From the NCBI RefSeq assembly GCF_019457595.1, contig NZ_CP080419.1, forward strand, positions 4,216,001-4,280,000: 64,000 nt of DNA. Reading direction: 5' to 3'. A program made the position numbers and the translations under genes. Origin of the DNA: Shewanella psychrotolerans. GTDB lineage: Bacteria; Pseudomonadota; Gammaproteobacteria; Enterobacterales; Shewanellaceae. Below, piece after piece: positions 16,738 to 29,834 of this stretch. Under the pieces are notes generated by a model. The model made no database searches. It saw only the letters and a list, made by a program, of their open reading frames with translations, and had not been told where the DNA came from. The stretch's first letter is position 1; each line of letters opens with the position of its first letter.

Positions 16738-16854
16738 CCTGGAAATGACCTACTCTCACATGGGGAGACCCCACACTACCATCGGCGCGATTGCGTTTCA
16801 CTTCTGAGTTCGGGATGGGATCAGGTGGTGCCACAATGCTATGGTTTCCAGACA
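16738..16854 (-). rRNA. rrf: 5S ribosomal RNA
   Basis: The minus strand begins TGTCTGGAAACCATAGC and ends with GAGAGTAGGTCATTTCCAGGC-like sequence whose ends pair. The conserved CACCTGATCCCATCCCGAAC block is present. End positions are accurate to a few bases. Confidence 0.95.
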
Positions 16855-16956
16855 AAATTGGAAATTTGAAAAGCTGTTTAAAATTGAATCACACTAAATC
16901 AAGCGCGGTATTCTTTCGCTAAGTATTCACTTAGTTAGAAACCCTTTTGGGTTGTA

Positions 16957-19850
<2,894 letters not shown>

Positions 19851-20219
19851 TACAACCCAAATGAGTTTCATAAACTAATGTCTACAAATCACATCCTATC
19901 CAAGCGGGTAAGCTCGGACGTTGTATCGTAACTAATGGTGTTTACTTTCGCCAAAAGAATACTCATGAATCATCATCCTAATTAAAGGTAATGATTCGGC
20001 ACTTGATTTAAGTGTTTGAGAACTCAATTTTAATTTTCGCGTCAATGCTACAAACCATAACCACCTACAATGTAAGTAATTACAGTCCCTTTCACATCAA
20101 CACTATCAGCTTTCCAAATTTTTAAAGAACAAGCATCGCCGTTAAGACGTGCCACCTGCTCTAACAAGAACAAGTTATCTGTGTGAACACTCAACAAACA
20201 TTAAGTTAGTCGTATAGGT
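19851..20219 (-). other. 16S-23S internal transcribed spacer without tRNA genes
   Basis: The spacer of about 370 bases carries no recognisable tRNA-Ile, tRNA-Ala or tRNA-Glu. A boxA-like antitermination element (GTTCTTTAAAAA on the minus strand, near 20119-20130) is present, as expected for the 23S leader. The remainder should form the RNase III processing stems, which I did not trace. Confidence 0.7.
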
Positions 20220-21760
<1,541 letters not shown>

Positions 21761-21966
21761 AAAGTTTTGTTGAAGCTAAAAGCTTCGGCTCAATGAATTC
21801 TGATTCCACATTAAAGACTCGGAAGAATCTCTAACATGTTGTACATATTGCTATGAACACTCATCTTACATTGAGTAAAATTTTTGATTGCTTTACATCC
21901 GAAGACAGAAAAGCAATTTCGAATAACTCAACACCTGTGAGTGTCCACACAGATTTCTTGTTTCAT

Positions 21967-21980
21967 CTTGTTAAAGAGCG
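21967..21980 (-). promoter_or_regulatory. rRNA leader boxA antitermination element
   Basis: On the minus strand the sequence CGCTCTTTAACAAG matches the rrn boxA, bound by NusB-S10, about 210 bases before 16S. Confidence 0.8.
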
Positions 21981-22050
21981 TAGCTAACATGACGTTTTAA
22001 TGCGTTCATTTAGCCGCCGTTGACGCTAGGTCGTTGGCTTAGGGATGCGT

Positions 22051-22078
22051 ATTCTACACTTCCCGTTGTTGGCGTCAA
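22051..22078 (-). promoter_or_regulatory. rRNA operon promoter P2
   Basis: On the minus strand a TTGACG -35 (22073-22078) and TAGAAT -10 (22051-22056) are separated by 16 bases. It is the promoter closer to 16S. Confidence 0.7.
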
Positions 22079-22180
22079 GTAATTTTTGATAAGTTTTTCA
22101 ACTTGTTCACTTTAAACTCAACATCTAATTCACTGCATTCATGTCGCTTAACGACGCTGTTTGCCGTGTCAGTGGGGCGC

Positions 22181-22208
22181 ATTATAGGGAGTTCTCGATT
22201 AGGCGCAA
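22181..22208 (-). promoter_or_regulatory. rRNA operon promoter P1
   Basis: On the minus strand TTGCGC (-35, 22203-22208), a 16-base spacer and TATAAT (-10, 22181-22186) are followed by GCGCCCCACTGACACGG. The CTCCCTATAATGCGCC core is the same as in E. coli rrn P1 promoters, including the GC-rich discriminator associated with ppGpp/DksA control. AT-rich sequence upstream could be an UP element. It overlaps the leader of the divergent yrdA gene. Confidence 0.85.
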
Positions 22209-22329
22209 GCGCTTTTTTAACGAAAACTATTACTTTTGCACTGTTTGAATGCTTTTTAGCCTGACTAGCTACTTTTTACCCATTATACTGCTAGATTCTC
22301 GCTATTTTAGCCGTTTTAAGGACTACCCA

Positions 22330-22887
22330 ATGGCAAATTGTTTACGATCTTATAAGGGTATCAGCCCGCAGTTTGATAACAGTGTCTATATCGACCAAGC
22401 TTGTGTATTGGTTGGCGACATTTTTTTAGATACCGATGCTAGTGTTTGGCCTTTAGTGGCAGCTCGTGGCGATGTGAACCAAATAAGAATTGGTAAACGC
22501 TCTAATGTGCAGGACGGAACAGTATTACATGTTACCCGTAAATCAACCGCCCGCCCGCAAGGGCATCCGTTGATCATTGGCGACGATGTCACTATTGGCC
22601 ATAAAGCCATGTTGCATGGTTGTCAGTTGGGAGATCGTATTCTTATCGGCATGGGAGCGATTATTTTAGATGGAGCGATTATTGAAAGTGATGTGATCTT
22701 AGGAGCTGGCTCTTTGGTTCCTCCAGGTAAGACGCTTGAGCAAGGACACCTTTATGTGGGAAGCCCTGCGAAAAAGATCAGAGCCTTAACCCAAGACGAA
22801 TTGAACTTCTTGCCTCAATCGGCCGACAACTATGTACGCTTAAAGAATGAGTATATAGAAGAAGCGCTACAGAACTTACCGACTTAA
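22330..22887 (+). CDS. yrdA: Gamma carbonic anhydrase-like acyltransferase-fold protein YrdA
   Basis: A left-handed beta-helix (hexapeptide repeat) protein of the gamma-carbonic anhydrase family, 185 residues from the chosen ATG. Hexapeptide runs (IIGDDVTIGHKAMLHGCQLG, ILIGMGAIILDGAII) and metal-ligand histidines in VLHVTR, IGHKAMLHGC are visible. The ATG at 22330 has AAGGA upstream and gives the family N-terminus (LRSYKGISPQFDNSVYID); an upstream ATG at 22249 would add a hydrophobic leader overlapping the rrn promoter zone. Whether it has carbonic anhydrase activity is not known. Its end overlaps convergent yrdB by four bases. Confidence 0.92.
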   Translation: MANCLRSYKGISPQFDNSVYIDQACVLVGDIFLDTDASVWPLVAARGDVNQIRIGKRSNVQDGTVLHVTRKSTARPQGHPLIIGDDVTIGHKAMLHGCQLGDRILIGMGAIILDGAIIESDVILGAGSLVPPGKTLEQGHLYVGSPAKKIRALTQDELNFLPQSADNYVRLKNEYIEEALQNLPT

Positions 22888-23153
22888 ATTGAATTAATCA
22901 CTAAACAGCCTTGCTCATCGACGGCTTCCTGGTCGATGAGCTCTTGTGCCTTATCTTCTATATCGAATCGAAATCGCTCAAACAGGGCGATGGCCTGCTG
23001 AGGCTGGGCCTCTTCTAAACCTGATAATGCCAGCAGTGCCGCTAAATTAATGTAACAATGGATTGTCATCCCTTGTTGCTGCGCGACAAAATGAACGCTA
23101 TTCCGCTCTGTATCCCATTGACAACCATCGCCAAATATAACGCTTTGGTTCAT
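22884..23153 (-). CDS. yrdB: DUF1488 family protein YrdB
   Basis: An 89-residue small protein of the DUF1488/YrdB family with no known function. It sits downstream of aroE by 44 bases on the same strand and overlaps yrdA tail to tail by four bases, the same neighbours as in E. coli. Sequence features: SVIFGDGCQWDTERNSVHFVAQQ at the N-terminus and an acidic C-terminus. Assignment is by size, synteny and resemblance. Confidence 0.8.
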   Translation of the reverse strand: MNQSVIFGDGCQWDTERNSVHFVAQQQGMTIHCYINLAALLALSGLEEAQPQQAIALFERFRFDIEDKAQELIDQEAVDEQGCLVINSI

Positions 23154-23197
23154 GTTCTATCCTTTACTGAATAATAACTTTTACTGATCTTAGCGCT

Positions 23198-24016
23198 CTA
23201 GCTTAATTGCTGGCGCAAACTGGCAAGCACTGGAGCGACATCAGGCTCGACGCCACGCCACAAAGCAAAGCTCTTGGCCGCTTGCCCAACAAGCATCCCG
23301 AGACCATCAATGACTTGCTTGGCACCTTGCTCGCGCGCCCACCGATTAAAAGCGGTAAGTTGTTTAGCATACATCATGTCGTAGCAAGCTGTATTAGTGC
23401 CTATCACCGAGCTTGGTAATGCAGGCGCTTCACCGGTTAGACTCGATGATGTTGAGTTGATCACCAGATCAAAAGGCTGATCTAGCTCGCCAAGTCCCTT
23501 AGCCTTAATATCACCAAAGGGAGAAAATAGCTTGGCTAAGGCGACAGCTTTGTCGTGGGTACGGTTATGGATAACTATCGAGTCGATGCCACTATTAAGC
23601 AAAGGAAGGATCGATCCCCTCGCCGCACCACCAGCCCCGACTAATAATACTTTTTTGCCATTAAGCTTGCCCAAATGACGCTGAAGATCGGCCACGAGTC
23701 CGATACCATCGGTATTATCGCCTCGTAACTTACCATCTTTTAATACGCTTAAGGTATTCACCGCGCCTGCCAGCTTAGCTTCTTCGCTGAGTTCATCGCA
23801 CAGGGCAAATGCTTGCTCCTTAAAAGGCACGGTGACATTGGCCCCCTTGCCGCCATCAGCAATAAATTGCCGTAAACAAGACTTAAAGCCATCGATTGGA
23901 GCGAGTATCGCTTCATAACTTAATGCTTGCCCTGTGGCAGCGGCAAAGGCTTGATGAATAACGGGCGATTTGCTGTGACCGATTGGATTACCCAATACGG
24001 CATATTTGTCTGTCAT
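23198..24016 (-). CDS. aroE: Shikimate dehydrogenase (NADP+)
   Basis: Reduces 3-dehydroshikimate to shikimate in aromatic amino acid synthesis. The 272-residue product (from the ATG at 24016) begins with the substrate-binding motif YAVLGNPIGHSKSP; later come NVTVPFKE with the catalytic Lys, the NADP loop GAGGAARG and NRTHDKA, and the closing GMLVGQAAKSFALW. The length equals E. coli AroE. The more upstream ATG at 24058 adds 14 residues without family support. It is the upstream gene of an aroE-yrdB unit. Confidence 0.95.
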   Translation of the reverse strand: MTDKYAVLGNPIGHSKSPVIHQAFAAATGQALSYEAILAPIDGFKSCLRQFIADGGKGANVTVPFKEQAFALCDELSEEAKLAGAVNTLSVLKDGKLRGDNTDGIGLVADLQRHLGKLNGKKVLLVGAGGAARGSILPLLNSGIDSIVIHNRTHDKAVALAKLFSPFGDIKAKGLGELDQPFDLVINSTSSSLTGEAPALPSSVIGTNTACYDMMYAKQLTAFNRWAREQGAKQVIDGLGMLVGQAAKSFALWRGVEPDVAPVLASLRQQLS

Positions 24017-24202
24017 CGATTGACTCTGTGTTTTTGACGATGGCATCAGTCTACCCATGCTTTATCTGTGAATCAAAGCCAAAAACGAGTGCCACTTATA
24101 ATAAGCTGCTATCGATGAGATAAAGGTGCTAGTTGATTGCTTTAAGCCGATAAGCTAGTGTGCGCTACATATAACAACTCTGAGGTAATAGCAGTTTTGG
24201 CA

Positions 24203-24628
24203 ATGAAGTGGTTAACAAAGTTAATATCTAAAAAGCAACAGCGAGATCCACAGCAGTCGAATGCTTATGACCGTATCGGTGGCGAAAAAGTCATTGCGGC
24301 ATTAGCAAAACAGTTTTACCTGCAGATGCAGAGCAATCCTGAGACTCAGGCGCTGCTAGCTATGCATCGTTCACCTATGGCTGAATCGGAGCAGAAACTG
24401 TTTGAATTTTTAAGTGGCTGGCTAGGTGGTCCACCGCTGTTTGAGCAAAAATATGGACATCCAGCGCTGAGGGCAAGACATATGTCTTTTGCTATCGATA
24501 GCAAGATGCGCGATCAATGGTTGTTATGTATGAAACGCGCTATTGAGCTAGAGATTAAGCTGCCACAGCATCGAGAAGCTATTTACCAAGCCATATCTAC
24601 ACTCGCCGATAATATGCGTAATCGATAA
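24203..24628 (+). CDS. Group 2 truncated haemoglobin
   Basis: A small globin of about 141 residues of the trHbO/YjbI type, thought to bind oxygen or nitric oxide. Family features: YDRIGGEKVIAALAKQFY at the start, the GGPPLFEQKYGHPALRARH block with the proximal His region, and DQWLLCMKRAIE. It is inserted on the plus strand between aroE and hemF, breaking the minus-strand run of the E. coli-like order. The start is uncertain: no clear ribosome site precedes the ATG at 24203, and upstream TTG/ATG codons remain possible. Confidence 0.85.
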   Translation: MKWLTKLISKKQQRDPQQSNAYDRIGGEKVIAALAKQFYLQMQSNPETQALLAMHRSPMAESEQKLFEFLSGWLGGPPLFEQKYGHPALRARHMSFAIDSKMRDQWLLCMKRAIELEIKLPQHREAIYQAISTLADNMRNR

Positions 24629-24647
24629 AGATGATGCTATCACCCAC

Positions 24648-24675
24648 AAAAAAGGAGCTTATTTAGCTCCTTTTT
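24648..24675. terminator. Bidirectional terminator between globin gene and hemF
   Basis: A symmetrical hairpin (AAAAAGGAGCT, TATTT loop, AGCTCCTTTTT) lies between two convergent genes and can act on both strands. Confidence 0.85.
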
Positions 24676-24690
24676 GACGCTTGTACTGTT

Positions 24691-25608
24691 TTACTCAATG
24701 CCTAACCAATCTTTTGGCGCGAGATAATCGCTATAGAGCAGCGCCTCTGGACTACCCTCTTCAGGGGTGTAAGCGTATTGCCAGCGCACCAGTGGCGGCA
24801 TCGACATTAAAATTGATTCTGTACGTCCACCGGTTTGCAGACCAAATAAGGTGCCTCGGTCATACACTAAATTAAACTCGACATAGCGTCCACGGCGATA
24901 AAGCTGGAAGTTACGCTCGCGCTCACCATATTCGGTGTCTTTGCGGCGTTCAACAATCGGCGCATAAGCTTTTAAAAAACCATTACCTACCGACTGCATA
25001 AAGGCAAAGCTAGTATCGAAGCCTTGCTCATTGAGATCATCAAAGAACAAGCCACCAACACCGCGGGTTTCGTTGCGATGTGGCAAGAAGAAGTAGTCAT
25101 CGCACCATTTCTTGTATTTAGGATAAACGTCCTCACCGAAAGGTTCACATAACTCTTTGGCACTTTGGTGCCAACCAATGACATCCTCTTCAAACGGATA
25201 ATAAGGAGTGAGGTCGAACCCACCACCAAACCACCATACAGGGTCAGCGCCCTCTTTTTCGGCAATAAAGAAACGAACATTAGCGTGCGTGGTTGGAATG
25301 TAAGGGTTTTTAGGGTGAATAACCAATGACACACCCATCGCCTCGAAGCTACGGCCCGCCAACTCAGGACGATGCGCTGTGGCCGATGCAGGCATGGCAG
25401 CTCCTGTCACATGGGAAAAATTAACCCCAGCCTGTTCAAATACTTGCCCATCGGTCATCACTCGACTGGTTCCGCCACCACCCTCTTCTCGCGTCCAAGA
25501 GTCAGCTATAAACTCAGCCTTACCATCGAGGCGCTCTAAACCGTCACATATCTGCTGCTGCAGACCGAGTAGGAATGCTTTGACCTCGCTGGTAGTTGGC
25601 TTACTCAT
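24691..25608 (-). CDS. hemF: Oxygen-dependent coproporphyrinogen III oxidase
   Basis: Aerobic counterpart of HemN in haem synthesis. The 305-residue protein shows the family signatures FADSWTREEGGGGTSRVM-like N-terminus, HPKNPYIPTTHANVRFF, WWFGGGFDLTPYYPFEEDV, and ETRGVGGLFFDDLNE, with the conserved His and Arg residues of the active site. Length matches the family (about 300). It follows tsaC by 46 bases on the same strand and probably shares its transcript, an arrangement common in Shewanella and Vibrio. Confidence 0.97.
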   Translation of the reverse strand: MSKPTTSEVKAFLLGLQQQICDGLERLDGKAEFIADSWTREEGGGGTSRVMTDGQVFEQAGVNFSHVTGAAMPASATAHRPELAGRSFEAMGVSLVIHPKNPYIPTTHANVRFFIAEKEGADPVWWFGGGFDLTPYYPFEEDVIGWHQSAKELCEPFGEDVYPKYKKWCDDYFFLPHRNETRGVGGLFFDDLNEQGFDTSFAFMQSVGNGFLKAYAPIVERRKDTEYGERERNFQLYRRGRYVEFNLVYDRGTLFGLQTGGRTESILMSMPPLVRWQYAYTPEEGSPEALLYSDYLAPKDWLGIE

Positions 25609-25654
25609 ATTTAGTCCTTGTTATTGTTTTATCTGATTCAACGTAAAAGCGGTT

Positions 25655-26212
25655 CTATCTTAATATCTTGCCACTAATGGCATCGATTATCGTCGAAGGC
25701 TTTAGCTCGGAGCCTAACTCACCTGTAACAAGCGCATCGATTTTGCCATCAAACTGCAAAATAACCTCGGCTGCCGTCATCGCTGGCTCTTGACCCGTTA
25801 AGTTAGCACTGGTGGAAACTATGGGCTTACCCAGCGCTTGGCATAAGGCCTGTACATCTGGGTGATTAGAAACCCTTACTGCCAATGAATTAAATTGACC
25901 GCAGAGTAACGGAGATAAGTTTGGTTTGATGGGCATGATAAAGGTAAAGGGGCCTGGCCATTTGTCGAATGCCCGTTGCAAACGCTCAGCACTAAGCTGT
26001 GACTCATCAATATAGGGCTTAAGCTGTGAAAAATCGCTAGCGACTAAGATTAACCCTTTTTGCCAGGGCCTCTGTTTTAATTCCAGCAACTTTTCGATGG
26101 CGCTGTCATTATCAGGATCGCAACCTAAGCCATACACAGCTTCAGTTGGGTACGCGATTACACCGCCTTGTAAAACAACATCAACTACCGCATGGGGATC
26201 TTGCTGCAACAT
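25655..26212 (-). CDS. tsaC: L-threonylcarbamoyladenylate synthase
   Basis: TsaC (YrdC/RimN) makes threonylcarbamoyl-AMP from Thr, bicarbonate and ATP for the t6A37 modification of ANN-decoding tRNAs. The 185-residue single-domain protein has the family motifs GGVIAYPTEAVYGLGCDP, KQRPWQKGLILVAS, WPGPFTFIMP and VSTSANLTGQEP. Location between the zinc-ribbon protein and hemF, and within the aroE-dprA region, mirrors E. coli. The ATG is the only reasonable start. Confidence 0.95.
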   Translation of the reverse strand: MLQQDPHAVVDVVLQGGVIAYPTEAVYGLGCDPDNDSAIEKLLELKQRPWQKGLILVASDFSQLKPYIDESQLSAERLQRAFDKWPGPFTFIMPIKPNLSPLLCGQFNSLAVRVSNHPDVQALCQALGKPIVSTSANLTGQEPAMTAAEVILQFDGKIDALVTGELGSELKPSTIIDAISGKILR

Positions 26213-26315
26213 TTAGCCTAACCTTCTCATCAAACTTATTTAGACGCATTATCATTTTCAATGGATCGAGATTATACAGAGATGGCTAATACTGACAACG
26301 CTGTATAGATAAGGA

Positions 26316-26879
26316 CTATAAAGGACGCTTATATTTACATTGCTTTTTAGGGCACTCAACACGCATACCAGCCGCGCCTTTACGCTCGACGAGAATACCA
26401 AAACCACAATCGGGACAGGTTTCTGCAACTGGAGGATAATTGACTAAAAATTTGCATTTAGGGTAAGCGCTACAGGCATAGAAGGTTTTACCAAAACGAC
26501 TAGTTCTATGTTCAATGACGCCTTTTTTACAGCTCGGACAAGCAATCTGTTCCTGTTTATCGTCATGATCATGTTTTTCAATATGAGTGCAATCTGGGTA
26601 ACGGGTACAACCAATAAAAATGCCAAAACGGCCAGATTTCACCGCTAACTCTGCACCACACTCAGGACATTCTGAGCCCTCAATCACTTGACTCTCAATC
26701 GACTCATGATGCACCAAAGGTCGAGTATAATCACAAGAAGGATAATTATTACAGCCAACAAACCCCCCATGCTTACTGTTTTTTATCGACAACTCACAAC
26801 CGCATTTAGGGCAGAGTTCATACTCTTTCTCTAAAGCATGTTCGTGAGAGGTAAACAGTTGTTGATCAATTTTTGACAT
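26316..26879 (-). CDS. Topoisomerase I-type zinc-ribbon protein (YrdD-like)
   Basis: The 187-residue protein is a chain of four zinc ribbons of the type found at the C-terminus of DNA topoisomerase I: CPKCGCEL...CNNYPSC, CPECGAEL...CTRYPDC, CPSCKKGV...CSAYPKC, and a last CPDCGF with CPKKQC. No topoisomerase catalytic domain is present, which is normal for YrdD. Single-strand DNA binding is inferred. I chose the ATG at 26879, preceded by GAGA, over an ATG at 26930. It stands between tsaC and smg as in E. coli. Confidence 0.9.
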   Translation of the reverse strand: MSKIDQQLFTSHEHALEKEYELCPKCGCELSIKNSKHGGFVGCNNYPSCDYTRPLVHHESIESQVIEGSECPECGAELAVKSGRFGIFIGCTRYPDCTHIEKHDHDDKQEQIACPSCKKGVIEHRTSRFGKTFYACSAYPKCKFLVNYPPVAETCPDCGFGILVERKGAAGMRVECPKKQCKYKRPL

Positions 26880-26993
26880 GATTATCTCATTGGCTGAATC
26901 TTTGTACATTTTACCAAGCTCGAGTACCACTTGGAAATCGAATCAATCTAAACTAGGCACATATTTATCTATCACAATTGGAGCCTAAAACTA

Positions 26994-27023
26994 AAAAAGG
27001 AAGCTAACGCCTCCTTTTTAAAA
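26994..27023 (-). terminator. Terminator after smg
   Basis: An imperfect hairpin AAAAAGGA-GGCGTTAGCT-TCCTTTTT lies directly after the smg stop on the minus strand, ending in a T-run. It could separate dprA-smg from the zinc-ribbon/tsaC/hemF group. Confidence 0.65.
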
Positions 27024-27031
27024 ATTCCTTA

Positions 27032-27505
27032 TTATGAATGAAGCCGCCCATCAGGTTGCTCAAATACAAGATCTTCCATTTGCTCGTAGGCTGATTCATT
27101 TCCAGGTGAATTAAATAACACCATTAAAATCACCCACTTTAGATCTTCTAACACCAATGATGTTTCATCTAATTCCATGACTCGATCAATGACCATCTCG
27201 CGAGTCTCAACACTGAGAACCTTGATCTGCTCTAAAAACAGTAGAAAACCACGACACTCTACATCAAGCTTATCCATCTCTTTTTCGGTATAAATACGAA
27301 ACGAGTGCTGAGCATGATTACACAGGTAAGGCTGGTCGCTCTCCTGTAATGTTGCAAGATGCTCTAACCAAGTCAATGCCTTGAGAATCGCTGATTGGTG
27401 AAAACCTGCTCGTGTTAATTCTTTAGTCAACTCATCTTCATCAACTAATAAATCAACCTCACTGTGAACATAGTTTTCAAATAGATACATGAGGATATCA
27501 AACAT
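27032..27505 (-). CDS. smg: DUF494 family protein Smg
   Basis: A 157-residue acidic helical protein, the exact length of E. coli Smg. Characteristic N-terminus MFDILMYLFENYVHSE and the stretch ALTWLEHL are seen. Function is unknown. The gene starts two bases after the dprA stop, so the two are translationally close and surely cotranscribed. Confidence 0.93.
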   Translation of the reverse strand: MFDILMYLFENYVHSEVDLLVDEDELTKELTRAGFHQSAILKALTWLEHLATLQESDQPYLCNHAQHSFRIYTEKEMDKLDVECRGFLLFLEQIKVLSVETREMVIDRVMELDETSLVLEDLKWVILMVLFNSPGNESAYEQMEDLVFEQPDGRLHS

Positions 27506-27507
27506 GG

Positions 27508-28527
27508 CTAGCTCCTCTTAAGTCTTATATAACCACCGGGTACTGCTGAAACCCAACCTTGTAGTTCAAGTTCAAGCATTTGCTCTAGTACTAGCTCTAT
27601 CGTTTTTCCACTATGCTCGACCACAACATCTATTGGTGTGGCCTCATAACCTACACTAGCTAACAGTGAGGCAAATGGCAAATCAGAAGCTAACTCCCCC
27701 CCTATATGGTGACGCTTGTGCAACTCTTCAAGGTGAAAACTCGATAAAGGTGCAAGCTCTTCTATTATATCGGCAGCAGACTCCACAAGTTTTGCGCCAT
27801 CTCGTAACAAATCATGACAACCTTGATGATCTCCTGCAAGAATGTTACCCGGTACCGCAAACACCTCTCGTCCCTGCTCTAAAGCCAATCTAGCAGTGAT
27901 CAGTGAGCCACTTTTTCTCGCTGCTTCCACCACTAGCACGCCCAGTGATAGCCCGCTAATAATACGATTACGCTTGGGGAAATTACCCGAATAAGGTTTA
28001 GTGTCAGGCCAAAACTCACTCGCCACACAGCCCGATGTTTGAATATCTTGATAAAGTTTACCATGCCTTTTGGGATATACGACCTCTATTCCAGTCCCCA
28101 GCACTGCAATAGTGACCCCGTTAACATCGATAGCAGCCTGATGCGCAGCACCATCAATACCAGCAGCCATACCACTGCATACCGTTATTTCACATCCGGC
28201 CAACTCTCGCGCTAATTGATAACCAGCAGCCAAACCCGTTTGAGATGCCGCGCGACTACCGACGATAGCGACCGTTGGGCGGAGCAGTGCATTGGGATCG
28301 CCTTTGATAAACAACAAGGGAGGTGGATCGGTTATTTGCAACAACAGGCTAGGGTAAAGAGGATCACTCTGAGTGATGATATGATGCTGCTCGCCGCTAT
28401 CAAGCCAACTGAGAGCGGCTTCCACACGAGAAAAGTCAGGGATGTAACTAGCTTTGAGTAGCTGCTCAGGCAAAGGTAATGCATGATGTTCATGCTCGAG
28501 CCTTTGCCTCAGCTCCTCTACATCCAT
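27508..28527 (-). CDS. dprA: DNA processing protein DprA/Smf (start probably further upstream)
   Basis: DprA protects incoming single-stranded DNA and loads RecA during natural transformation. The 339 residues from the first ATG include the Rossmann-like DprA fold (VAIVGSRAASQTG, SGMAAGIDGAAHQAA, VLGTGIEVVYPKRH, RIISGLSLGVLVVEAARKSGSL) and a C-terminal winged-helix domain. The frame stays open for 28 codons before this ATG, up to the stop of the LysM gene, and that stretch encodes WLVVCAVSGLGPARIKQLLN, the helix-hairpin segment normally at the DprA N-terminus. No ATG, GTG or TTG occurs there; ATA at 28611-28609 lies five bases after AAGGTG. The true start is therefore likely non-canonical. 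Confidence 0.93.
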   Translation of the reverse strand: MDVEELRQRLEHEHHALPLPEQLLKASYIPDFSRVEAALSWLDSGEQHHIITQSDPLYPSLLLQITDPPPLLFIKGDPNALLRPTVAIVGSRAASQTGLAAGYQLARELAGCEITVCSGMAAGIDGAAHQAAIDVNGVTIAVLGTGIEVVYPKRHGKLYQDIQTSGCVASEFWPDTKPYSGNFPKRNRIISGLSLGVLVVEAARKSGSLITARLALEQGREVFAVPGNILAGDHQGCHDLLRDGAKLVESAADIIEELAPLSSFHLEELHKRHHIGGELASDLPFASLLASVGYEATPIDVVVEHSGKTIELVLEQMLELELQGWVSAVPGGYIRLKRS

Positions 28528-28611
28528 GTAATTTAATAATTGTTTAATCCGAGCGGGTCCTAGCCCAGATACCGCACAAACAACTAGCCAATCGACCAGT
28601 TTGTTATCTAT

Positions 28612-29697
28612 TTATTCACCTTGTAGCAATGTGTCAGGCTGAAGCAGCTTATCTTGAACTCTGACGGGCTTTTCATTAATTAAAATCAACCCAAGGCTAA
28701 CCTTGTCAAACACCTTAAACACCATCAATTTACCATGATAGATATCTGGCATCTTCACTGCATTATCAGAAGATATCGCCGATAGCATATCTTCGTAAGC
28801 GCTACGGTCATCAGGCTTTACTGGTTGTCCGTTACCATCAATTACGATTTCAGTACCATCTCTAAATATTGAAAAGACATGACCAGGCTCAACGCCATCA
28901 TTAGTACCACGATCTAAATAAACGACATCTAATTTGCCCATGGCCCGGATATTACGCTCTGAAGCTAATACCGAAGCAGAGGTTGTCGCCGCTGCGGGCA
29001 TAAAATACGCCGACATCAATGCATCATCATCGATAGGTAAAACTCGATAGCCTGCCTTGGTCTCTTTCATGTTACTAAGCAAATGAATCTTAGAAACAGG
29101 GCCAGATTCGACAACGCGGCCACTGGCCGTTAAGATCACTTCTTGACCTAAGTCTTCACCAGAGTCTTTATCGGTAAACTGGCGACCTGCGGCATAAACA
29201 CCAAATTTATCACCGACGGTCAGTTCTCCTTGGATATAGATAATATTATCCATAACATGGTATTTTGAGTCGCTCTCTCCACCCATGACCATAGGTTGCT
29301 CAGCAAACCACGCGGCATCAACAACTCTATTCTGCACCAAATAGGGTTGGATCAAAGCCAAATCGATTGCAGGAATGGCTCCGCCCTTAGGCAATATTCT
29401 GCCCTCTGGACTTTTACGAATATGAGGCTTAACCACCAATCTAGGTTCGCCATCAATAAACACTAAGGTCAGCCTATCACCGGGATAAATAAGATGAGGG
29501 TTGGCAATTTGAGGATTCGCTCCCCAGAGCTTGGGCCAACGCCAAGGATCCTTAAGGAAATAAGCAGAAATATCCCAAAGGGTATCCCCTTTCTTTACAA
29601 CATAAGAATCGGGATGCCCAGACTTCAATGTCAGAGTATCTGCGAAAACGAACGAACAACTTAATATCATTAAACCGAGTAAAATTAGTCGTTTCAT
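28612..29697 (-). CDS. Exported LysM peptidoglycan-binding protein
   Basis: The 361-residue protein (from the ATG at 29697) has a Sec signal peptide (MKRLILLGLMILSCSFVFA) and an N-terminal LysM domain (SYVVKKGDTLWDISAYFLKDPWRWPKLW), so it probably binds cell-wall glycan in the periplasm. The remaining 270 residues are of unknown function. An upstream ATG at 29754 would bury the signal peptide. Its stop codon overlaps the likely start region of dprA in the same frame. A gene of this type next to dprA is frequent in gammaproteobacteria. It is divergent from def. Confidence 0.9.
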   Translation of the reverse strand: MKRLILLGLMILSCSFVFADTLTLKSGHPDSYVVKKGDTLWDISAYFLKDPWRWPKLWGANPQIANPHLIYPGDRLTLVFIDGEPRLVVKPHIRKSPEGRILPKGGAIPAIDLALIQPYLVQNRVVDAAWFAEQPMVMGGESDSKYHVMDNIIYIQGELTVGDKFGVYAAGRQFTDKDSGEDLGQEVILTASGRVVESGPVSKIHLLSNMKETKAGYRVLPIDDDALMSAYFMPAAATTSASVLASERNIRAMGKLDVVYLDRGTNDGVEPGHVFSIFRDGTEIVIDGNGQPVKPDDRSAYEDMLSAISSDNAVKMPDIYHGKLMVFKVFDKVSLGLILINEKPVRVQDKLLQPDTLLQGE

Positions 29698-29834
29698 GGG
29701 GGTATCCATGCTGTTTGCCCTTAATATCGAGCTTTTGCTGTTATTGATTGCCACTAAGGATTAAAATTAATCTATTAGCTTAGGTCAGTATAACCAACTG
29801 GCTCAAATTTGACAGACTTGTTAAGAGTTTATGT

